A DNA stretch of 64,000 nucleotides from Synaphobranchus kaupii (taxonomy: Eukaryota > Chordata > Actinopteri > Anguilliformes > Synaphobranchidae): NCBI GenBank assembly GCA_029718625.1, contig CM056389.1:15152452-15216451 (forward strand), given 5' to 3'. This document shows, one piece after another, positions 57,180 through 64,000 of this stretch. The translations under genes and the position numbers were made by a program. The notes below the pieces were generated by a model. That model ran no database searches and was not told the origin of the DNA. It saw only the letters and a program-made list of their open reading frames with translations. The first letter of the stretch is position 1. Each line of letters starts with the position of its first letter.

Positions 57180-58850
57180 AGGTTGGATGAACCAAACGCA
57201 GCAAGGGGATTCATTAAGCTTAATTAAAAGCCACTAAGACGGAGAGACCCCGTATATAAGGAAATATAAATGCAAAAATGCAAATAACCTAGTTCCGACT
57301 CTCGACTGGAGGGAAATGATGGAACTAGGAAAAAGGGGTGTAACTAAAAACGAACCGTATAACCGGGCGACGTCACACAAGAGCAACACATCTCGAGCTC
57401 GGAAAACCCAACGAGCTAAACAAAAAAAACACTGAATACACAAACGTATACAATCAGTGAAAAATGAGATGCAAAAAGTGAACTGAGGAAAGGAGCTGCC
57501 TCGTAGGTAACAAACAAAAGGACATAAAATAGAGCTAATCAAAGGGAGAACGCGACAAGCGAGAAATTACTCCCTAGCTCTAAACGGAGCAAACTGCTTG
57601 CTGAGGAATGGAAGGAAGCAGTCTCCGTGTCCTAACCTACCGGCAGTATGCCACACGCAAGACATGCAAACACTAATGGCCATATCTCACTAACCGGGTG
57701 AAAGGCACACGAGAGCAACGAATCTCGAGCTCGGAAAACACAACGAGCTTACAAACACACTGAATACCTTACAGTATAAAAAACAGTGGAAGAGATGCTA
57801 ACGTGGAGAGAGAGAAACGACTGCCTCGGAGGTAAACAAAAGGACATAAACTAGAGTCAAGTAAAGGGAAAACGCGATAAGCGAAAAGTAACTCCCTAGC
57901 TCTAAACGGAGTGAACTGCTTTATGCAGGAATTAACGGGAAGCAGTCTCCGTGTCATAACCTACCGGCAGTATGCCAAACGCAAAACATGCGGAAAACAA
58001 TGGCCCCACATCTCAATAAAGGCGAAAGGAACTGATCCAACGTTCCAAGGCTACTTTCATAAGCTTGCAGTCACACGCAGAAAACATAAAGGGGGTAAAC
58101 GCCCAATCTCCCAGGAGAGAGAAACATTTTACAGACGAGCCGACGGTAAACCGCCGTCCCATACCTTTACTAGCAAAATGACTAACGCAAGCTTAGTAGA
58201 AAATAAACGCCCTAGCCTCTCAGTAAATAAAACGCCCTGACTCACAACAAAGGGGAACATAGTCCACGAGAAGGAGAAAAAACAGGGAACAAATGTACCG
58301 AAGCTACTAACCGGCTCACTGTCACACGCAAATGAGTAGAAGCACAAACGCCTGGATTCTCACTAAGAAAACCAAACAAGGCGAATAGCACAAAGAACTG
58401 CTGCCCTATACTTCTACAAGATAAGTAACTAAGTAAAAGCATGAACGCCCGGTCTCTCAATAAGGAGAAACCATAGAAAGGCGAAATAGAGCAGAGAACT
58501 CCCATACTTCTACAAGCTAAGTGACTAAAGAAGAGCCAGCAATAGCAATAATAAACGCCCTTCCTCGATAACGAGAATAGTAAGAACAGGCGAGTAGCAT
58601 AATGGCACAACAACACACACACCAAACAGTGCGAAATAAAGCAAAATACAAAATAATATCGAAGCCCCGGAAGTAGGAAACAGGGGCTTATGTAGCTCTC
58701 AGGCAATCACACACACGTATGGACGCTGATGAGAGAACTCCGCAAAAGACACAAGGCGGAGCCAAAACTCCACTAAGAGAGCAGCGCCCACGCGTGGCGA
58801 CCGAGGAACACGACCGCAAGGGAAAAAGGGTCAAAAACCATGACAGTAGG
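57180..58850 (-). repeat. Large complex repeat with internal tandem duplication
   Basis: Two copies of a roughly 330-base unit lie head to tail (about 57364-57690 and 57697-58000). They share ATCTCGAGCTCGGAAAAC, CCCTAGCTCTAAACGGAG, AAGCAGTCTCCGTGTC and CTACCGGCAGTATGCCA. The shift is 332 bases at the left and 324 at the right. From 58330 onwards, units of about 100 bases recur (TACTTCTACAAG, AACGCCC, CTCAATAAGGAGAAACC). The right edge reads AAAACCATGACAGTAGGGCC. Composition is biased (A/C-rich plus strand). It may be the untranslated or regulatory part of a retrotransposon read on the minus strand, but no reverse transcriptase is present and the class is unknown. Confidence 0.6.
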
Positions 58851-59463
58851 GCCTAGGGTAAATAATGGGTTTGATGTCTCCAGACTAACTTGTGAAATTA
58901 ATTACATCTCGTTTGAAACTGTCAGCAGTGATGGGGAAAAGACGACATCATTAATGCAACACCAGAACGACTACGTCAGAAGTCAATGAAATGGAACCGT
59001 ATGCATTCTTCCCAGGACCATGTCACTCCCCTCTGTGCTAAATGTGTTTTCATACATGCCGCAAAGCACAGCAAAATAAAATCAATTTGTCACTTTTTTG
59101 AGTGAGACTACGTAAAATGTCTCTGCCATTTTCTTTTCTGCTGTGCGGTGAAAATGCGCATTGTGTTTAAATATTGAATATTAATCAAATACAGGCAAAA
59201 AGCCTTGCAGCTGAAACACTAGCATTTAGAGAGTTCGCCAATTATCTAAATCCTCTGTGTCAAACTCAGTGTCACTAGGTGAGCCCTTTTTTTCCATTAT
59301 TCAATGATAATAATGATTATTGATGATGGGTATTATTCTTATTTACTATAGTACAAGGCTATGATAGTAATATTATGCACTCAGCCATGCATTTTAACGG
59401 CTATATATATATATATATACATATTTTATGTGGAACTCCCCATTCCTCTGCCCATGACTCGAG
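58851..59463. other. Unassigned AT-rich sequence
   Basis: A TA tract lies at 59402-59420. No gene recognised. Confidence 0.5.
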
Positions 59464-59676
59464 TTAGTCATCCCACATCAATTCAGCTAATGATGCAACT
59501 TCTTCATCTGATTCTGCCAGTAAAATTTTTAACACCTTTCTCTTTTTTAATGCGTCGCCCATAATTTCCCCCTCCAAGCTCTGACTGTCAGGCCTAGTGT
59601 CAAAACCAACCTTTTGCTTTAGAAGAGTCACTCTGGGTTTTCCATTCCATTGCTTAAATTTTATGTTAAATCTCAT
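59464..59676 (-). other. Small protein-like open frame, unassigned
   Basis: This 70-codon frame starts with ATG and ends at TAA. Its composition is unusually protein-like for the window: a basic first half (KFKQWNGKPRVTLLKQK), then KKRKVLKILLAESDEE and an acidic end (LAELMWDD). I recognise no family. It could be a fragment of a transposon protein or chance. There are no promoter or splice signals that I can point to. Confidence 0.2.
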
Positions 59677-59945
59677 TGGGATGCTAACAAATATTGGGGT
59701 GGGGGATTAGTGTGTGGTTGGGGGGTTGACGGATAGGGGGCAGGGGTGCTGTCACTGCCTATTTGAGTGAATTTTTTTGTGTATTAATGTCAAGCACAAT
59801 CAGATAAATAGTGCAATCAATTTAGAAAATTGCTCATGATAAGTACCGTTTCATGCAGTCAACCAATGTAATTAGTCCATAAATCAATCAGCTGTTATCG
59901 TCTCGGGGGCAATTTATAGATTGGAACACAGATCATTCCGGAGGT

Positions 59946-59986
59946 TAAACTGACTGACTCACTAACTGACTCACTCACTGACTCAC
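59946..59986. repeat. ACTGACTC-type short tandem repeat
   Basis: Imperfect CTGACTGACTCACTAACTGA pattern of four-base units. Confidence 0.85.
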
Positions 59987-61102
59987 CCCCTTAATAAGCC
60001 TTCAAGTTTAAATCCTTGGAAACAGTGGGTGATGAATAAGCTGAACACAAACAGACAGAAACAACCAGTACTTATAGAGTGACTGGGCGACTAAGGGCCC
60101 AGACGTTCTGACCTCGGCATGAGAATCATGTGCAGGAAAGGTGTCAAAATGCAATCAATCCAGGGACCAAATAGGATTCCAAAATATGGATCAATTTCCT
60201 TCAGGGTCTTTAGGCGACTGGTGGGTCATGTTTTAGTATCCTCTGTGCTGGGATAGGGGGGTTCAGCCAATGCTGGTTCAGGGTTTTCTCTTTCTTTCCT
60301 TTTTTAAATTCAAAGCAAACATTGTGTGTGAGCCTATCAGGGAAAACTGTTAGAACCACAGCAAGAAGGGCAGAGGGAAGAAAATGAAAAGCAAAATAAA
60401 TACATATCAATCTGTCAGTCAATTAATCAATCAATCTTTCTTTTTAAAGCACATGTTCTGGCTCTTTGATTTCCAAAGAAAATGGCAAGCCATAGAAAAT
60501 AATAGCTCAATAAACACAAACAATCGTGCGGAATATCCTTGGGCTCTTGATTTATTGATAGTGACAATGTTTCCGTCTGGGAGCTTCTGCCGTCAAAGTC
60601 AAAGACATGACTTCACATTCCATTGGCTTTATATAGGACACTCCGTATATCTCTACTATGAACAAATCGCTTTTCCTTGAAGTCCTAATTAATTTATTTT
60701 GTTTGCAGCACCGGGCATTTGTTACAGTTCTTTGTGAATTATTCAGAGCAATGAGCAAACTTCAATCACACAATCTCCTTGTTTTTGTATGAACATATCA
60801 GCAATGCATTTGGATGTAGTTCTTAATAAATTAGATATGTATCCAATCTGAGGAAGCCCAAAGGAAGAACAATCTGTCCAAAGCCAACTTTCATTCATTT
60901 GATTGTGTGTGAATTTCTTGCAAAGCACAAATGTAATTTTCTTCATGATACAATATTACAAATATAGTTCTTCAAATGGCCATATAATATTAGGGTATGG
61001 TTATTATTAAGCGTCAATGTGCTCTACAGTGAGCAAAACAGTCACTGACAAATTGTGACCTAACAGTGGTGATAGGTTGCAAAAACTTGCCTACCTGAGT
61101 CA
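59987..61102. other. Unassigned AT-rich sequence
   Basis: No gene or element recognised. A short (AATC)n patch lies at 60420-60437. Confidence 0.5.
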
Positions 61103-61203
61103 TACCCTTATGGAAAAAGAATGTACTGCATACTAAATATATCAAAATTATCATCACAATATACTTAAAATATACTGCAGTATATTACATTTCCATAAGG
61201 GTA
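61103..61203. mobile_element. 101-bp MITE with TACCCTTATGGAAA ends
   Basis: TACCCTTATGGAAA at the left and TTTCCATAAGGGTA at the right are perfect inverted copies. The centre-right contains an 18-base perfect palindrome, AATATACTGCAGTATATT (61169-61186). No frame. Confidence 0.8.
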
Positions 61204-62337
61204 AGCATAGATTGATAGCTTTATATATTAATATTTAACATTTTTCAGCTTTAACATTTTTCAGTCCCATGCAAACCACAAAACTTCCGTGTTGAAATTC
61301 AGGCTTGCAAAACATAGTCATAAATGAGGCCACTGATGTTTATTTTTAAGTCATAAGAAATGGAGATCAGTTGCCTTTTGTCACAGTTTCTTCCTCTGAA
61401 TATGTCTACCTAATGGGCACGAGGCAAAAGGCTCGTTTTAGAAACGATTTCACAATGAATAAAATATTTGAAAACATCTAGAAGTCCCTGATTTCCTGAT
61501 TGCCTGTTTGTGCAGGCTGTTACCTTCCCCATTCCCTGAGACTGCATCTCCCAGAGAAATGCACCGATTACAGAGGCCACATTTTTAAACCTATGCTTGC
61601 GAAGCCAAAGTGAGATGGCTCTAATTAGTGGGTGATTCATGGTAGGGTGTTCATCTTAATTGCATCTATTTTCCCTGGAGAGAAGACCAAACACTTCAAT
61701 TTCTCCGCATCCTCTAAAATTGTTTTAAGCTGTGGGGAGATTTTCCATGAAGGCAGGTTTCCTCAATTTTTTAATTATTTTTTTTTTAATACAAAATCGT
61801 TCAGAAATGCTAAAATCCTTCTAGGGACCACTTAGAAGTGACTGAGCGTATTATTACTTTGTGGCAGGGATCATTACTGGTGTGGGTTGTACATTCTGAC
61901 AGTTCTTGTTTTAAGAAGACCTCGGTCCCTGAGAGTGCATACACACGCCCCTTAATTATTGAGTCGGGTGCATAGCTCCTACTGATTTCCATGACACCAA
62001 CTTGCCTTTAAATGATTCGCACACTGACGCATTTTAAACTTTAGGAAACAAACTTTAAAAAAAAATATTTAGGTTGGCGTCTTTCACATCCGGACTATGA
62101 ACCTGCATTAAATTGCAAAATAACTCAAATTGATTGCGCTTGCAGCTAACTGCAGCTTACTTGACTTGCCGGCTTTTTCCCTACACTGAATCGTAGGTAT
62201 AAGATGAGACTAAAATGACACCACACATTACAGTGCTCTTGATTGACCTCTGTGTTGTCAATATTTTCTCCAAGAACTGCTGAAAAAACCGAACATACTG
62301 AACGCTCATTGTGCTCATCTGTTGAAGCAACCGGCTG
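61204..62337. other. Unassigned sequence
   Basis: AT-rich. No gene or element recognised. Confidence 0.5.
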
Positions 62338-62400
62338 GGATTCAGTAAACATTTGTCTTAAACATTGACTAACGATTAACGGCAATCCTATACACGTGTG
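62338..62400 (+). repeat. Copy of the CAACATTTGTC dispersed repeat
   Basis: GGATTCAGTAAACATTTGTC then TTAAACATTGACTAAC matches the start of the repeat at 31362, with a few changes. Confidence 0.5.
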
Positions 62401-62784
62401 AAGACAAAGTGTAAAGCTTTTGTTTAAAAAGACAAACGGCAAATTGTGATTGATTACTGGCTACTGTCCTTTCGGAAACAATTCACTAGAATAGTGAGCA
62501 TTGATGTAAAGGATATAGGTGGCATTACCTCCTCAGTTAGTTCTCATTGTTGATTGCCCCCCCCCCCACACCACCACCGTTTTTTTTTTCAATTTTGAAT
62601 TACCAAACATAGTTTATCAGCACAAATTTCTGCACCACCGTTTCCGGAGACCGCAGACCAATGTGCTCTCTCCTCTGGAGTGGGTGATGTCAGCCACAGC
62701 ATTTTATGACATCATAGTTCGTAAGTCGGTCTACCTTAGACATGAGTCGGAGGAAGACACTTTGTGGGCAGCTTAACAGGAGGA

Positions 62785-63505
62785 TTTGCGAGCGCCTGCT
62801 CGAACAGCAGGGGTCGCTGGTGCGTCATGAGCGCACGATTGTGAGGGTTTGAAGCGCTACTGCGATGAGCCAAACGTGACAAAGAAAAAAGGGATGAAAA
62901 CTTCCCGGCCGTAGCCAAATAAAAAACACCCTTGGAAAACGGGATAGCCACGAAACACGGGCAGAGGTATATGAGGAAGAACTCCTCGGCAGAGCCAAAC
63001 AATAAACACCCTAATGAAACGGGATAGCCAAGAAACTGGCGAAAGTAAAGAAAGTAGGAAAGGCAAGAACAGGAAAAAACAAGGCACCTTCAGAACGTGA
63101 CTATAACGCCCGATAACTGGTGAAATAAATGAAAATAAAATAAAACTCAAACTCTCAGAGACAAAGAGAGTAGGAGAGGAAACGACAAAAGAAAAGTAAG
63201 AGAACTGAAAAACAATCCCCTGAGCTTCAGGCAGTCTAAGCTCTACTGCAAAAAACTAAAGAACAAATCTTTTTAGGCAGAGAGAGAAATAACTAAGCCC
63301 TGACATTCGTAGGAAAACGAAATGATCTCGAAGCGCCCGGAAGCGGAACTCAGGGGATTAAATACCTGGCGCTAGGTAAGCCAGGTGAAAAGAATAATTA
63401 CCTGGGTAAAACTAAATCCCGCAACGGAACGCGGAAAATCCGATAGATCGGAAACGTGGTTTAGGCGTGGAAAGCGAGAAATAGGTAGGAGACCATGACA
63501 ACGAT
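62785..63505 (-). repeat. Complex repeat related to that at 57.2-58.9 kb
   Basis: It shares the A/C-rich plus-strand style and specific strings with the repeat at 57180-58850. ATCTCGAAGCGCCCGGAAGC corresponds to TATCGAAGCCCCGGAAGTAG, and GAGACCATGACAACGA corresponds to AAAACCATGACAGTAG at the same edge. AACGGGATAGCCA recurs internally near 62938 and 63018. No coding region is recognised. Confidence 0.5.
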
Positions 63506-63818
63506 AGCGGACCCCCTACGGTCCCAGCCCACTCTGCCCTTCACAGGATGAGCCACCCAGCAGCCTTTGTGTCACTTTTTGATCAGTTCATTTTCAGCTG
63601 AACCTAGTCATCAGACACACCGTATTGTTTTTTTTTTTTTGCAGATCTTTCCACCTGCTGTCTTCTACAAAAACACAAATGCTATAAACATAAACCCATT
63701 TGATATGGTCACATATCTTATTTATTCTCCAAATGATCTGCACAGTTTCACAGTCAAGTGTGACATAAACCCATTTGAGCCAAACAGAAAAGTCTTGATA
63801 GGTGTCACAAACACAAAG
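63506..63818. other. Unassigned sequence
   Basis: A T run followed by GCAG at 63627-63644 looks like an acceptor, but the following frame has no recognisable content. Confidence 0.4.
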
Positions 63819-63864
63819 ACGTACACACACACACACACACACACAGACACGCATACACACACAC
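63819..63864. repeat. CA microsatellite
   Basis: (CA)n interrupted by GACACGCATA. Confidence 0.95.
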
Positions 63865-64000
63865 AAACACATTTATGTTTAACCCACATAGGTCTGTGTC
63901 ACACTTGGCCATGATACTGGGTGGATAGGATCATAAATATCTTAGAAGTTCACAATATCAGGGACTCATGGGCTCATCCATCTTATGTTGCCTATTGCAG

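Noticed and set aside
58242..58706. 154-codon minus-strand open frame
   Set aside because: It lies in a tandemly organised complex repeat; the sequence is low in diversity and shows internal repetition at the DNA level rather than a protein domain.

Overview
This window looks like a repeat-rich, gene-poor stretch of a ray-finned (teleost-type) fish chromosome. The evidence is the repeat content. There are Tc1/mariner copies of four or more fish-type families, hAT-, PIF/Harbinger- and Kolobok-like DNA elements, and many small inverted-repeat elements (MITEs). There are tRNA-derived SINEs whose tail reads GCGTCTGC(T/C)AAATG followed by (TAATG)n, and an L2-type retroposon end with an (ATCAA)n tail. 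CA/GT, AAT, ACGC and pyrimidine arrays are abundant. The species cannot be named from the window; an early-branching teleost such as an eel or tarpon is only a guess. Nothing prokaryotic is present, and I see no rRNA, tRNA or CRISPR features.

No complete host protein-coding gene is recognisable. Four short stretches have exon-like properties: 1458-1538, 5805-5859 and 6356-6574 on the plus strand, and 40134-40214 on the minus strand. None could be assigned to a known protein, so they are candidates only. The best is a 55-bp segment at 5805-5859, flanked by a strong pyrimidine-rich acceptor and a GTGAGAG donor.

Layout. 1-7 kb: microsatellites, the exon-like segments, a decayed Tc1 copy (2.3-3.15 kb), a nested inverted-repeat element (3.2-4.7 kb), a palindromic MITE and a Tc1/mariner end fragment. 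7-13 kb: a 250-bp MITE, a CpG-rich block, a decayed Harbinger element carrying a Myb/SANT-like reading frame, and a SINE. 13-20 kb: a perfect 22-bp-arm hairpin, a Tc1 copy with a hAT MITE nested inside it, and a Kolobok-like element bounded by TTAA. 20-34 kb: MITEs, SINEs, two large AAT arrays, a second copy of the palindromic MITE, another Tc1 fossil and a 21-bp minisatellite. 34-47 kb: GA-, CT-, C- and ACGC-arrays, CpG-rich patches and another Tc1 fragment. 47.7-48.7 kb: a strikingly well-preserved Tc1-type element with 270-bp terminal inverted repeats and a reading frame reduced to the DNA-binding half. 49-64 kb: a CpG cluster, a 200-bp pyrimidine tract, several MITEs, an L2-type end, and two related larger repeats (57.2-58.9 and 62.8-63.5 kb), the first internally tandem-duplicated.

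The parts do not form a pathway. They record many rounds of DNA-transposon activity, in which short non-autonomous elements must have been mobilised by transposases encoded elsewhere. Family names rest on recognised motifs, terminal repeats and target-site duplications read by eye. Boundaries are approximate unless terminal repeats or target duplications are quoted.
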